Positions 42,376-51,953 of a DNA stretch of 64,000 bases are shown here, one piece after another. Source of the DNA: JBNKHG01 sp050290225. GTDB lineage: Bacteria; Pseudomonadota; Gammaproteobacteria; Pseudomonadales; Cellvibrionaceae. Numbering within the stretch: the stretch's first letter is position 1; the number at the start of each line of letters is the position of its first letter. The translations under genes and the position numbers were made by a program. The stretch lies in contig JBNKHG010000030.1 in assembly GCA_050290225.1 (NCBI GenBank), positions 1 through 64,000 of the forward strand. Direction: 5' to 3'. The notes beneath the pieces were generated by a model that was given only the letters and a program-made list of their open reading frames with translations, ran no database searches and had not been told where the DNA came from.

Positions 42376-42697
42376 GGCGTCTCTTCCCTTTTCTTGCCGA
42401 AAGATTTGTTGTCTTGTGGCGCTTTGTTGTTTAGCTTTTCGTTGTTATGTAGCTCTATGTCGGCACTTGGTTATACACAGTTGATTTTATCTGATTGCTT
42501 TTTGGCCGGGCAACTACAGGATTCTATGGCCGTTTTGGCCATGCCTGAAACAATTTATAGCAGAAGAGGGCCAAGAACTGTTAACTTCATCATAAGAATC
42601 AGCTTTTAAGCGTACATAGGTTGTTGTATCACGTCATATCGGGCGATTTATTGAACGACGGAAAGGGGTGGGCGTCACTGGTCCAGTCTTCCGTGAT
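42376..42697. other. Gene-free gap between outer-membrane protein and lysR
   Basis: No gene, terminator or known box was found in this 322-bp AT-rich stretch. It should hold the promoter for the outer-membrane gene read leftwards. Confidence 0.5.
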
Positions 42698-43645
42698 TTA
42701 GGGGTGTTGAAAGGACGAAGGGATTAACAGGCTCAGAAATGCCCTGGCCGCGTTACTTAAGCTCCGTTCCCGGTGGTAGATACAGCCTAAATTGCGTTTT
42801 ACCTGCACGTTTGTCACTTCAAGCCTTTTTAATTGATCGTCAATAATCGTATCAGGCAATAGTGCCCACCCCAGGCCGATCGAAACCATCATTTTTATAG
42901 TGTCCAGGTGATTGGTGGCCATAGTGATTTCAAGCCCCACCTGGCGTTGGTCAAACAGTTTCTTTATCAGTTGTGTTGTATAGGTGTTTATGTCGGGCAG
43001 TATGGCCGGAAAGTGGCTGAGACTTTGCAGGGTGAGTAGCTTGTGCTGGCTTAACGGGTGGTCAGGGGCTGCGACGAAGCTTAGCGTATCGGGCCAGACA
43101 ATATGAGAGCAGGTTTTTGTGTCCGCGCGGCGCGAAGGGGCCTTGGCATCCTGGTCCTCGATTGCACTATCGGCGCTGGCGTCGATAGTCGATTCGGGTG
43201 ACAGTGTGACAATCGCCAAGTCGTAGTTACCATGGGCTATCTCTTCATAGGCCTTTTCCGAATCGAGAAAATCCAGGTCCAGTTCTACCCCGGGATAAGT
43301 TTTGGTAAAGCGTTTTAGAACCGGCGGCAAGCGGTGTAGGCCAATATGGTGGCTGGTAGCGAGGGACAGCTTCCCGCGGACTTCTCCCGACAGATCGGAA
43401 ATCAAGCGTCGGGCGTCAGCAACCTCGAGAAGGATATAACGCGCTCTTGGCAACAGGGCGCGACCGGCCTCAGTCATGGATACCTGACGGCCGATTCGAT
43501 CGAACAGGCGGCAGCTGAGCTGGTGTTCAAGAGAAGCGATGCGTTTGCTGACAGCCGGCTGGGTCAGGTGTAGCTGTTCCGCCGCTTCGGAAAAGGAACC
43601 GGTTTCGGCAACGGCCTGGAAGGCTTTGAGGCTTTGGGTGTCCAT
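42698..43645 (-). CDS. LysR-family regulator divergent from leuCD
   Basis: From ATG 43645 the protein has 316 residues; the frame continues upstream to 43909, but that part overlaps leuC. Residues 1-60 form the winged helix (MDTQSLKAFQAVAETGSFSEAAEQLHLTQPAVSKRI), and the effector domain follows. A T-N11-A dyad lies 18-32 bases upstream of its start, in the region shared with leuC. By position, in Pseudomonas too, it probably regulates leuCD, perhaps responding to 2-isopropylmalate or a related metabolite. The effector is inferred, not visible. Confidence 0.9.
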   Translation of the reverse strand: MDTQSLKAFQAVAETGSFSEAAEQLHLTQPAVSKRIASLEHQLSCRLFDRIGRQVSMTEAGRALLPRARYILLEVADARRLISDLSGEVRGKLSLATSHHIGLHRLPPVLKRFTKTYPGVELDLDFLDSEKAYEEIAHGNYDLAIVTLSPESTIDASADSAIEDQDAKAPSRRADTKTCSHIVWPDTLSFVAAPDHPLSQHKLLTLQSLSHFPAILPDINTYTTQLIKKLFDQRQVGLEITMATNHLDTIKMMVSIGLGWALLPDTIIDDQLKRLEVTNVQVKRNLGCIYHRERSLSNAARAFLSLLIPSSFQHP

Positions 43646-43662
43646 ACTGCCAGTGTAGATTG

Positions 43663-43677
43663 ATTCCAGATTGGAAT
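43663..43677. promoter_or_regulatory. LysR-type T-N11-A dyad between lysR and leuC
   Basis: ATTCC-AGATT-GGAAT is a perfect 5-bp dyad that satisfies the LysR T-N11-A rule. It is embedded in a longer inverted repeat, with GATTG at 43658-43662 and CAATC at 43679-43683. It lies 23-37 bases upstream of the leuC -35 box, a good activator position. Confidence 0.7.
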
Positions 43678-43699
43678 GCAATCTATAAGAAAGATGAAT

Positions 43700-43728
43700 T
43701 TGTGTTATTTGATGTGGGTGCGTAGACT
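43700..43728 (+). promoter_or_regulatory. Predicted leuC promoter
   Basis: TTGTGT (43700-43705) and TAGACT (43723-43728) are separated by 17 bases, just downstream of the LysR-type dyad. Transcription would begin near 43735. Confidence 0.5.
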
Positions 43729-43773
43729 GTGGCACGACAACGATAACCCGGTACAGCAAGCGCAGCGCCGGGG

Positions 43774-43805
43774 GATAAAAACACGTCGAGATAAAAACAC
43801 GTCGA
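43774..43805. repeat. Perfect 16-bp tandem duplication in the leuC leader
   Basis: GATAAAAACACGTCGA occurs twice head-to-tail at 43774-43789 and 43790-43805, between the predicted promoter and the leuC ribosome site. It may be a recent slippage event or a duplicated protein-binding site. Confidence 0.9.
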
Positions 43806-43836
43806 AAAGACCCACTGATTAGTTCCGAGGTACAAA

Positions 43837-45255
43837 ATGGCCCCGAAGACTCTCTATGACAAGCTCTGGGACGCGCACCTGGTAAAGCAGCGCGATGACG
43901 GTTCCGCATTGATCTATATCGATCGTCATATTATTCACGAGGTGACGACGCCACAGGCTTTCGAAGGATTGCGCCTGGCGGGGAGAAAGCCCTGGCGGGT
44001 GGATTCGATCCTCGCAACGCCGGACCACAATGTGCCGACGACGGTCAATGAACGGGCGTCAGGCGTGGAGGGCATCGAGGACCCCGTTTCCAAAATCCAG
44101 GTAAAAACCCTGGACGACAACTGCGATGAATTCGGAATCGTTGAATTTAAGATCAATGACCAACGACAGGGCATCGTCCACGTAATTGGTCCGGAAACTG
44201 GCGCATGCTTACCCGGCATGACCGTTGTTTGTGGCGATTCCCACACGGCAACTAACGGGGCTCTGGGTGCACTTGCTCACGGCATTGGCACTTCCGAGGT
44301 AGAGCACGTGATGGCGACTCAGTGCCTGGTGGCCAAGAAAATGAAAAACATGCTGATCAAGGTCGAGGGGCAGCTGGCGGCCGGGGTCACACCCAAGGAT
44401 GTGGTTTTGGCGATCATCGCCGAGATAGGCACCGCCGGTGGTACAGGCTATGCCATTGAATTCGGTGGTCAGGTGTTTCGCGATATGACCATGGAAGGTC
44501 GCATGACTGTGTGCAATATGGCCATTGAGGCCGGTGCCCGGGCCGGAATGGTGGCGGTGGATGACACCACCATTGACTATGTGCGTGGGCGTACATACGC
44601 CCCCAAAGGCGATGACTGGGACAAGGCGGTTGCCAGTTGGAGACAGCTGGTCAGCGACGCGGGTGCCGAGTTTGATCAAGTGGTGGAAATCAATGGCGCC
44701 AATATCGAGCCTCAGGTCAGTTGGGGGACCTCGCCAGAGATGGTGTTGCCGGTGGCCGCCTGTGTCCCCAATCCCGAGGATGAGATCGATCCAGTGAAAA
44801 AAACCGGTATCGAGCGAGCTTTGGAGTATATGGGTTTGCAGGCCGGGCAAAAGATTACGGATATCCCGGTGGATCGCGTATTTATAGGTTCTTGCACCAA
44901 CTCCCGCATCGAGGATATCCGCGCGGCGGCAGAGGTGGCCAAGGGCCGTCAGGTAGCCGACAGCGTGATCCAGGCCATGGTGGTGCCAGGCTCAGGGCAG
45001 GTCAAGGCCCAGGCGGAAGCTGAGGGGCTGGATAAAATCCTGATAGAGGCGGGCTTTGAGTGGCGTGAACCCGGGTGTTCCATGTGCCTGGCCATGAACG
45101 CAGATAAGCTTGGCAACGGTGAGCACTGTGCCTCCACATCCAACCGCAATTTCGAGGGCCGTCAGGGCTATGGTGGCCGGACACATCTGGTGAGTCCTGC
45201 CATGGCAGCGGCGGCGGCCATAAAAGGTCATTTTGTGGATGTGCGTGAACTTTAA
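43837..45255 (+). CDS. leuC: 3-isopropylmalate dehydratase large subunit
   Basis: This 472-residue aconitase-family subunit has the cluster cysteines in FIGSCTNSR and PGCSMCLAMN, which ligate the 4Fe-4S centre. HVIGPETG and GDSHTATNGALGALAHGIG are also typical. With LeuD it isomerises 2- to 3-isopropylmalate. ATG 43837 follows GAGG. leuD starts 24 bases after its stop with GGAG. Confidence 0.98.
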   Translation: MAPKTLYDKLWDAHLVKQRDDGSALIYIDRHIIHEVTTPQAFEGLRLAGRKPWRVDSILATPDHNVPTTVNERASGVEGIEDPVSKIQVKTLDDNCDEFGIVEFKINDQRQGIVHVIGPETGACLPGMTVVCGDSHTATNGALGALAHGIGTSEVEHVMATQCLVAKKMKNMLIKVEGQLAAGVTPKDVVLAIIAEIGTAGGTGYAIEFGGQVFRDMTMEGRMTVCNMAIEAGARAGMVAVDDTTIDYVRGRTYAPKGDDWDKAVASWRQLVSDAGAEFDQVVEINGANIEPQVSWGTSPEMVLPVAACVPNPEDEIDPVKKTGIERALEYMGLQAGQKITDIPVDRVFIGSCTNSRIEDIRAAAEVAKGRQVADSVIQAMVVPGSGQVKAQAEAEGLDKILIEAGFEWREPGCSMCLAMNADKLGNGEHCASTSNRNFEGRQGYGGRTHLVSPAMAAAAAIKGHFVDVREL

Positions 45256-45279
45256 AACCGGTGCATTGGAGAAAAAACC

Positions 45280-45933
45280 ATGAAAAGCTTTACACAAGTC
45301 AAGGGTATCGCCGCTCCTATGGATCGCGCCAATGTCGATACCGACATGATTATCCCCAAGAATTTTTTAAAATCCATCAAACGCACCGGTTTTGGCAAAA
45401 ACCTGTTTGACGAACTGCGCTATTTGGATGAGGGAATGCCGGATCAGGATTGCAGTGGTCGTCCGCTCAATCCTGAGTTTCCTCTGAATTTTCCCCGCTA
45501 CCGGGGTGCCCGGATTCTCCTGGCGCGTGAGAATTTCGGATGTGGCTCCAGCCGGGAGCATGCCCCATGGGCGTTGGATGATTACGGCTTCCGCTCGGTA
45601 ATCGCCCCAAGTTTCGCCGATATCTTTTTCAATAACTCATTCAAGAATGGTCTCTTGCCGATCGTTTTGCCTCCCGAAGTGATCGACCAGTTGTTTGAAG
45701 AAATGTACGCGACCGAAGGGTACGAGCTGGCAATCGATTTGGCGGCGCAGACAGTAACAACGCCTACTGGTGAGGTTTTTGCATTTGAAGTTGACGAGTT
45801 TCGCAAGCACTGCCTGTTAAATGGGCTCGATGATATTGGTCTGACTCTGCAAGAGGCGGATGCTATTCGTGCCTATGAAGCCAGGCTTAAACAAGAGGCT
45901 CCCTGGTTGTTTGGTGCTGTCGTACCTGAATAG
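45280..45933 (+). CDS. leuD: 3-isopropylmalate dehydratase small subunit
   Basis: This 217-residue swivel-domain partner of LeuC has MDRANVDTDMIIPKNFLK near the start and the substrate-loop motif NFGCGSSREHAPWAL. The length fits proteobacterial LeuD (about 200-215). A 7-bp hairpin separates it from leuB. Confidence 0.97.
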   Translation: MKSFTQVKGIAAPMDRANVDTDMIIPKNFLKSIKRTGFGKNLFDELRYLDEGMPDQDCSGRPLNPEFPLNFPRYRGARILLARENFGCGSSREHAPWALDDYGFRSVIAPSFADIFFNNSFKNGLLPIVLPPEVIDQLFEEMYATEGYELAIDLAAQTVTTPTGEVFAFEVDEFRKHCLLNGLDDIGLTLQEADAIRAYEARLKQEAPWLFGAVVPE

Positions 45934-45966
45934 CGTGGTCCTTTTTTAATGGTCTTAATCGTAATC

Positions 45967-45985
45967 GGGGGCAGTGATTGCCCCC
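45967..45985 (+). terminator. Intercistronic hairpin between leuD and leuB
   Basis: GGGGGCA and TGCCCCC form a 7-bp stem with a five-base loop. AAATTTG rather than a T-run follows, so it may attenuate or protect mRNA rather than fully terminate. Confidence 0.5.
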
Positions 45986-46007
45986 AAATTTGTATAGAGA
46001 TTGGGTT

Positions 46008-47084
46008 ATGTCACGCAATATTTTGATAATGGAAGGGGACGGAATAGGTCCTGAGATTATTGCCGAGGCTCGTAAGGTGCTGGAAGCGGTGGATAAGCAG
46101 GATGGTCTGGGTCTGAACTTCGTTGAGGGGATGCTGGGTGGGCGTGCCTATGACAAATACGGTCACCCTTATCCGGAGGAGACGCGAGAGAAGGCGCTGG
46201 CGGCTGATGCTATTTTATTTGGTGCCGTTGGCGGCCCGCAGTGGGATGGCAAAACAGAACGACACTTGCGACCTGAGGCGGGTCTGCTGGATATCCGCTC
46301 ACATCTGGAGCTGTTTGCCAACTTCAGACCGGCTATCACCTTCCCGCAGCTGGCCGATGCTTCGCCCTTGAAAACGGAGCTGGTAGCAGGGCTGGATGTA
46401 TTGATTGTGCGCGAATTGACTGGTGGCATTTACTTTGGTGAGCCTCGCGGAATTCGCACTTTGGAAAACGGCGAGCGCCAGGGTTTTAATACCGATGTCT
46501 ACAGCGAATCCGAAATTCGTCGTATCGCCAAAGTGGCCTTCGATGCGGCACAAAAACGTGATAAAAAACTTTGCTCAGTGGACAAGGCCAATGTACTGGA
46601 GGTGACCGTACTGTGGCGCGAAATCATGGAAGAGGTAGCCAAGGATTATCCCGAGGTTGAGCTGAGCCATATGTATGTGGACAACGCCGCTATGCAACTG
46701 GTCATCAATCCCAAGCAGTTTGATGTGATTGTCACGGGTAACCTGTTCGGTGATATTCTTTCTGATGAAGCCTCCATGATTACCGGTTCCATCGGTATGT
46801 TGCCTTCGGCGTCGCTTAATACTTCCAACAAAGGATTTTACGAACCCTGCCACGGCTCGGCCCCGGATATAGCTGGTCAGGGAGTTGCTAACCCGCTGGC
46901 TACCATTCTCTCGGCAGCAATGATGTTGCGCTATTCCCTGAGTGCCAGTGATTCTGCGGATCGTATCGAGGCTGCGGTGAGCAGGGTGCTGGACCAGGGG
47001 TTGCGCACCGGGGATATCATGTCCGAGGGGATGACCCTGGCTACTACCCAGGAAATTGGCAGTGCGGTGGTGGTGGCACTTTAA
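46008..47084 (+). CDS. leuB: 3-isopropylmalate dehydrogenase
   Basis: This 358-residue NAD-dependent enzyme oxidises 3-isopropylmalate. MEGDGIGPEI, RELTGGIYFGEPRG, VDNAAMQLV and DILSDEASMITGSIGMLPSASL are family motifs that contact substrate, metal and NAD. ATG 46008 is chosen over 45978 because family proteins begin a few residues before ILIMEGDGIG. It completes leuCDB; leuA is not in the window. Confidence 0.97.
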   Translation: MSRNILIMEGDGIGPEIIAEARKVLEAVDKQDGLGLNFVEGMLGGRAYDKYGHPYPEETREKALAADAILFGAVGGPQWDGKTERHLRPEAGLLDIRSHLELFANFRPAITFPQLADASPLKTELVAGLDVLIVRELTGGIYFGEPRGIRTLENGERQGFNTDVYSESEIRRIAKVAFDAAQKRDKKLCSVDKANVLEVTVLWREIMEEVAKDYPEVELSHMYVDNAAMQLVINPKQFDVIVTGNLFGDILSDEASMITGSIGMLPSASLNTSNKGFYEPCHGSAPDIAGQGVANPLATILSAAMMLRYSLSASDSADRIEAAVSRVLDQGLRTGDIMSEGMTLATTQEIGSAVVVAL

Positions 47085-47206
47085 TCTCTTTGGTTCTGCC
47101 TATTTTAAAGCTTCAAACGGGGTATCGTGGCATCAAAAGGGTCGAAATGGTATGATTCGGCCCTTTCCCTAACCCTATTTTTAACACTCAATAGAGACTT
47201 GATGTA

Positions 47207-48319
47207 ATGCGTGTAGGTTTTGTTGGATGGCGCGGTATGGTGGGCTCCGTATTGATGGAGCGGATGTTGGCCGAAGGCGATTTCGCCGATATTGAGCCAA
47301 TCTTTTTTACTACCTCCAATGTAGGCGGACAGGGTCCCGCTATCGGTCGCGATATTCCCGCCCTCAAAGACGCACGTGATATCGAGGCGCTAAAACCGAT
47401 GGATGTCATCGTCTCCTGTCAGGGTGGCGACTACACCAAATCCGTATTCTTCGACCTGCGTAAAAGCGGCTGGGACGGTTACTGGATCGATGCTGCTTCC
47501 AGCCTGCGTATGGACGACAGTGCACTGATTGTGCTCGATCCCGTCAATGGCGATGTGATTCGCGACGGTTTGGCCAATGGCGTCAAGAACTTTATCGGTG
47601 GTAACTGCACTGTCAGTCTGATGCTGATGGGCCTGGGCGGCCTGTTTCGCGAAGGGCTTGTAGAGTGGGTTTCGGCCATGACCTACCAGGCCGCCAGCGG
47701 CGCTGGGGCCCAGAATATGCGCGAATTGATCTCTCAAATGGGGTGTCTGCGCGATGCTGTTGCCGGTGAGTTGGCGGATCCGGCCTCGGCGATCCTGGAG
47801 ATCGATCGCAAGATTGCTGACACCATGCGGGGCAGCGATTTCCCGACCGGGAACTTTGGCCACCCCCTGGCTGGCAGTTTGCTGCCCTTTATTGATACCC
47901 AACTCGACAATGGCCAGAGTCGCGAAGAGTGGAAAGGGCAGGCTGAAACCAACAAAATTCTTGGTCGTCGTGACCGCCCTGTGGCTATTGACGGCACTTG
48001 TGTGCGCATTGGGGCCATGCGTTGCCACAGTCAGGCGCTGACCATCAAGTTGACTCGCGATGTGCCCCTGGTCGATGTGGAAGCCATTATTGCCGAGGCC
48101 AGCGAGTGGGCAACGGTAGTGCCCAATGAGCGGGAGGTGACCCTGAGCGACCTGACACCCACCAAAGTAACGGGCACCTTGTCCGTACCGGTCGGTCGTC
48201 TGCGTAAAATGAATATGGGCCCCGAATTCCTCAATGCCTTTACGGTTGGCGACCAATTGTTGTGGGGCGCGGCCGAACCTTTGCGTCGGATGCTGCGAAT
48301 CCTCCGCGAGGAGCGCTAG
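47207..48319 (+). CDS. asd: Aspartate-semialdehyde dehydrogenase
   Basis: This 370-residue enzyme makes aspartate semialdehyde for lysine, threonine and methionine. GFVGWRGMVGSVLMERM binds NADP, and the catalytic Cys is in GGNCTVSLM. Length and sequence match the gammaproteobacterial form of Pseudomonas and E. coli (367-370). It is followed by an intrinsic terminator and is probably transcribed alone. Confidence 0.98.
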   Translation: MRVGFVGWRGMVGSVLMERMLAEGDFADIEPIFFTTSNVGGQGPAIGRDIPALKDARDIEALKPMDVIVSCQGGDYTKSVFFDLRKSGWDGYWIDAASSLRMDDSALIVLDPVNGDVIRDGLANGVKNFIGGNCTVSLMLMGLGGLFREGLVEWVSAMTYQAASGAGAQNMRELISQMGCLRDAVAGELADPASAILEIDRKIADTMRGSDFPTGNFGHPLAGSLLPFIDTQLDNGQSREEWKGQAETNKILGRRDRPVAIDGTCVRIGAMRCHSQALTIKLTRDVPLVDVEAIIAEASEWATVVPNEREVTLSDLTPTKVTGTLSVPVGRLRKMNMGPEFLNAFTVGDQLLWGAAEPLRRMLRILREER

Positions 48320-48712
48320 GGGTAGTTTGGCGGATCTGTATCTGGAGCCCGACCAGAGTGTCGGGCTTTTTGTAAGCCAGGGGCGTCAAATGGTTGGCGA
48401 ATGCGGTTTATTGCGCAAGTTCGCGGTAAAGGCGGACTGCTTCGCTCTATAGTCAGGGGGCGGATGAGAAAAATTGTGCCCCACGTCATATTTGGCGCCA
48501 AAATTATTCTATTTGGAATGACTCGCGTTTGACTGAAGGTTGCTAAAAAGCTACTTATAATGAATACTTACGCGCACTAGTGAAGAAACATTCGAGGTTT
48601 GGGGCCTAGTTGTAATTCCTCGAAAATAAGCCTTGTGTCTGGGTGCCAGGTATACGCCGAACAGGGATATATGGCGCAACGCAGGCCAGGGGATAATAGA
48701 AAGGAACATCCT
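48320..48712. other. asd-fimV intergenic region
   Basis: The left end holds the asd terminator. A perfect TATAAT at 48556-48561 is the best candidate -10 for fimV, but no well-spaced -35 is present. No gene is supported. Confidence 0.55.
48346..48372 (+). terminator. Intrinsic terminator of asd
   Basis: AGCCCGAC and GTCGGGCT form an 8-bp stem with a six-base loop, followed by a T-run. It begins 27 bases after the asd stop codon. Confidence 0.92.
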
Positions 48713-51700
48713 ATGCGACTTCGTAAGCTGGCTTTGGCCGTTGGGTTGGCGGGTACTCTCGGGGCTAATCTGGCAACTGCCTTGGGGTTGGGTGAAATCA
48801 CGCTGAATTCTGCATTGAACCAACCTCTGGATGCAGAAATCAAGCTGCTTAAGGTGAGAGATCTCTCTGAAGATGAGATTCTCGTCAAACTGGCGTCTCG
48901 CGAAGATTTCCAACGGGCGGGTGTCGACCGGCTTTTTTACCTCACCGACCTTCAATTTCGTATTGATCTGAGTAATCCCTCAGGGCCTGTTATCAAGCTG
49001 AGCTCGCGAAAACCCATTCGCGAACCCTACCTCAATTTCCTGTTGGAAACCCAGTGGCCAAGTGGCCGCATGCTGCGTGAATACACGCTGCTGATGGATC
49101 TGCCAACCTTCAGAGACGAAGCGGTGCGCCCCATCAAAGGGGTGCAAACCCAGGCGGTTGAGAGTGCTCCCGCGGTGACAACTCGGTCGCGACCGGTTTC
49201 CCGTACCGCACCGGCATCGACACAGGTTTCCCGCCCTCAAGTGGATGTTTACGGACCCGTCACCTCCAACGATACTCTCTGGGAGATTGCCCTGCGGGTA
49301 CGGCCATCGGAGGGTGTGTCTGTCCACCAGACAATGCTCGCTCTGCAGCGCCTCAATCCCGGTGCCTTTATCAATAACAATATCAACCTGCTGCGAAAGG
49401 GGCAGGTGTTGCGGGTGCCCAGTCTGGATGAAATTAAAGGGGTAAGCCCGCGACAGGCCTTTAACGAAGTCGCTTACCAGAATTCGCAGTGGTCCGAGTC
49501 GCCTGCGGTTGCAGGCGCCCAGCTGGAGGCTGCCAGTCGCTCAACTGCCTCGCCACGCGCGCCTCAGGAAGGCCAGGGGCGGGTTCGGCTTCTTGCTCCA
49601 GGGGCGTCAGAAGGTGCTGGAAGCGGTCAGGTTAGCAGTAAAGCATCGCAAGGCCGGGTCGATAGCCTTGAAAACGAACTGGCGGTAGCGCTTGAGGAGC
49701 TGGATAAAACCAAGCGTGAGAACTCTGATCTGGCGGCTCGAATGCACGAGTTGGAAGAGCAGATGACGACCATGCAGCGCCTGTTGGAAGTCAGTAATCA
49801 GGAGTTGCGCGCACTACAGTTGGCTAGCGGGGAAGCCGTAGCAACGCCGGATGCGGCGGAGACTGCCAACATTCCTGCACCAGATACCACAGCACCGGAA
49901 ACACAAACGGAAAATGTGGCGTCCGCCGTTGAGCCCGCGGCAAAAACCAAACCCTCTTCCGCCGCTCAACCGAAGAAAGTTATTCGCGCACCCGCGAAGC
50001 CATCACTCGTCGATACTCTGATGGATAACATCCTGTGGGTGGGTGGCGGTGTGTTGGCTCTGGTAGCAGCCATATTCCTGTTCCTGAGACGTCGCGAAGA
50101 AGAGGAGGGGTTTGACGAGGAGCTGGAGCCATTCGCAAGCGAATCTGAAATGTTGGATGAGGACGAAACGCTTGCAGCGGTTGACATTGACGACGACCTT
50201 TTTGACGAAGAAGAGGCGAATCTGGATGTCGATCTCAATGATGAATCGGATCTGGTTGACGATGACCTAGGTATTGAGCCGGAAACCGGTGACGTGGTAG
50301 GCGAGGCAGATATCTATATTGCCTACGGTAAATTCGATCAAGCCGAGGATATGCTGTTAAAAGCCCTCGTTTCAGAACCCGACAATGCTCAGGTTCTGGT
50401 CAAGTTGCTGGAGGTCTACGCCGAGACACAGGATCTGGCAAATTTTGACGTTTTCTATTCACGACTGCAGGAACTGGGTGATGAATCCGCCATCCAGCGA
50501 GCATCGGAATTGCGCCAGATTATCGATGGTGCCGGGGCATTTGAACCGACGGTTGGTGAGATGGCTGAAAACGCATTGGATTCAGACTCCGGTGGTGATG
50601 ACACCCTGGTCGTCGATGACAATGGAGAGCTGGACCTCGACCTGGATTTCGAAGAGGATCTGGACGATCTGGAATTCGATCTGGGGGAGGATGCCCTCTC
50701 GTTGGATGAGCCGGTCGAAGGACTGCATGAGTCGCCGGAAGACGCCGCCGGTGAAGTGGTCGAACCGGGATTGGAAGACGAGCCATTGGGGGCTCTCGGC
50801 GAACAGGACACAGAGGCGCACGATGACCTCGATTTCTCGCTGGATTTTGACGCCGAGAAGGAGCTGGCTGGCGCAGAAGAGTTTGAGATCGATCTGGATT
50901 CTGACTCAACTAGCGAATATGAATCGACTCTGGAGACTGGCGATCAATCAGACGAGTTGGATCTGGCTATAGATCTGGACCCGGCAGACGATGCCGAGCT
51001 GCAGGAATCCGAACTTGATACCACTGTGCTGAGCGATAGCCAGGGACTGGGAGAGGATCTTGATCTGGACTTTGAATTGGACGCTGAATCCGATGATGAT
51101 GAGGCATTGCTCGATCTGTCCCTCGACGGTGAGTTGAATGAAGCCGAGGCGTTGGAAAAGGACCTGGAGGCGCTTTCGGTTGGGTTTGATTCTTCCGAAG
51201 AGGGCTCGGATGCAGCCCTTGAGCCGGATGTGAATGCGGAAACTCAATCCGTTGAGAAGGAGGAGTTGGCGCTTCAAGACGACGACTTTAACCTCGATAT
51301 GGATGTGGGCAGTGTCGATCTCGCGGCCCTGGATCAGGAAGTCGACAACCTGGCGGCCGATCTCGATCTGTCGTCCGGGGAAGAGTTCGGTTTATTGGAT
51401 GAAGGTGAAACTCAGGCGGGCGACTCTGAGCTCACTATGGATGAACCACTCACTGACTTCGATCTGGATGCCAACCCGGAGCAGAGCGAGGAATCTCTCT
51501 CCCTGGAGTCCAATGCAGATACGTTGGCCGATTTGCAAGATGAGGTGTTCGCGGAGGCTCTCTCGGGAGTGCCCGATGCGCCGGATCTGCAAAGCGGTGA
51601 AAGCCTGGTGGCCGAAGATGATGCGCTTGACGAAGATTTGGAAACCGAGCTGGATTTCCTTTCCGACACAGATGAGTCTTCAACCAAGCTGGATTTGGCC

Positions 51701-51820
51701 CGCGCCTATATCGACATGGGTGACACCGAAGGTGCCAAGGATATCCTCGACGAAGTTGTCCAGGAGGGCAGTGAGCAACAGCGTTCCGAGGCCGAGGAAC
51801 TTTTGGGCCGCATTGGCTGA
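48713..51820 (+). CDS. fimV: FimV-family polar hub protein
   Basis: From ATG 48713 (AAAGGAAC upstream) the protein has 1035 residues. Residues 1-24 are a signal peptide, then the conserved N-terminal FimV domain (LGEITLNSALNQPLDAEI). A LysM peptidoglycan-binding domain lies near 177-238, a coiled coil near 320-365 and one membrane helix at about 438-458. The cytoplasmic part includes TPR-like helices at 532-585, a very long Asp/Glu-rich region at about 590-985 and the FimV C-terminal domain (TKLDLARAYIDMGDTEGAKDIL). FimV organises the cell pole for type IV pili and twitching motility. No pil genes are adjacent; the order asd-fimV-truA-trpF is that of Pseudomonas. Confidence 0.94.
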   Translation: MRLRKLALAVGLAGTLGANLATALGLGEITLNSALNQPLDAEIKLLKVRDLSEDEILVKLASREDFQRAGVDRLFYLTDLQFRIDLSNPSGPVIKLSSRKPIREPYLNFLLETQWPSGRMLREYTLLMDLPTFRDEAVRPIKGVQTQAVESAPAVTTRSRPVSRTAPASTQVSRPQVDVYGPVTSNDTLWEIALRVRPSEGVSVHQTMLALQRLNPGAFINNNINLLRKGQVLRVPSLDEIKGVSPRQAFNEVAYQNSQWSESPAVAGAQLEAASRSTASPRAPQEGQGRVRLLAPGASEGAGSGQVSSKASQGRVDSLENELAVALEELDKTKRENSDLAARMHELEEQMTTMQRLLEVSNQELRALQLASGEAVATPDAAETANIPAPDTTAPETQTENVASAVEPAAKTKPSSAAQPKKVIRAPAKPSLVDTLMDNILWVGGGVLALVAAIFLFLRRREEEEGFDEELEPFASESEMLDEDETLAAVDIDDDLFDEEEANLDVDLNDESDLVDDDLGIEPETGDVVGEADIYIAYGKFDQAEDMLLKALVSEPDNAQVLVKLLEVYAETQDLANFDVFYSRLQELGDESAIQRASELRQIIDGAGAFEPTVGEMAENALDSDSGGDDTLVVDDNGELDLDLDFEEDLDDLEFDLGEDALSLDEPVEGLHESPEDAAGEVVEPGLEDEPLGALGEQDTEAHDDLDFSLDFDAEKELAGAEEFEIDLDSDSTSEYESTLETGDQSDELDLAIDLDPADDAELQESELDTTVLSDSQGLGEDLDLDFELDAESDDDEALLDLSLDGELNEAEALEKDLEALSVGFDSSEEGSDAALEPDVNAETQSVEKEELALQDDDFNLDMDVGSVDLAALDQEVDNLAADLDLSSGEEFGLLDEGETQAGDSELTMDEPLTDFDLDANPEQSEESLSLESNADTLADLQDEVFAEALSGVPDAPDLQSGESLVAEDDALDEDLETELDFLSDTDESSTKLDLARAYIDMGDTEGAKDILDEVVQEGSEQQRSEAEELLGRIG

Positions 51821-51842
51821 TTTGTCCTGGGTTCCGGCTAAG

Positions 51843-51872
51843 GCCTTGTGCGCAAACGCGCACAAGGCTTTT
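51843..51872 (+). terminator. Intrinsic terminator of fimV
   Basis: An 11-bp GC-rich stem (51843-51853 / 51858-51868) with a four-base loop is followed by TTTT. It lies 22 bases after the fimV stop codon. Confidence 0.88.
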
Positions 51873-51953
51873 GTCGTTTTAAGGCGCGGGTAAAATTGGG
51901 GGAATTGTCAGGGAGCGTCTGGTGCAAGTACTGGTCGAGAGAAATAAATACTG

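Noticed and set aside
42394..42609. 71-residue hydrophobic frame between outer-membrane and lysR genes
   Set aside because: No ribosome site or family match, and it sits antisense in the likely promoter of the outer-membrane gene.
43735..43836. Leucine leader peptide for attenuation
   Set aside because: No short frame with a run of leucine codons and no terminator-antiterminator pair is present.
43646..43909. Upstream extension of the leu-linked LysR protein
   Set aside because: It runs through the promoter region and leuC start, whereas the family N-terminus begins exactly at ATG 43645.
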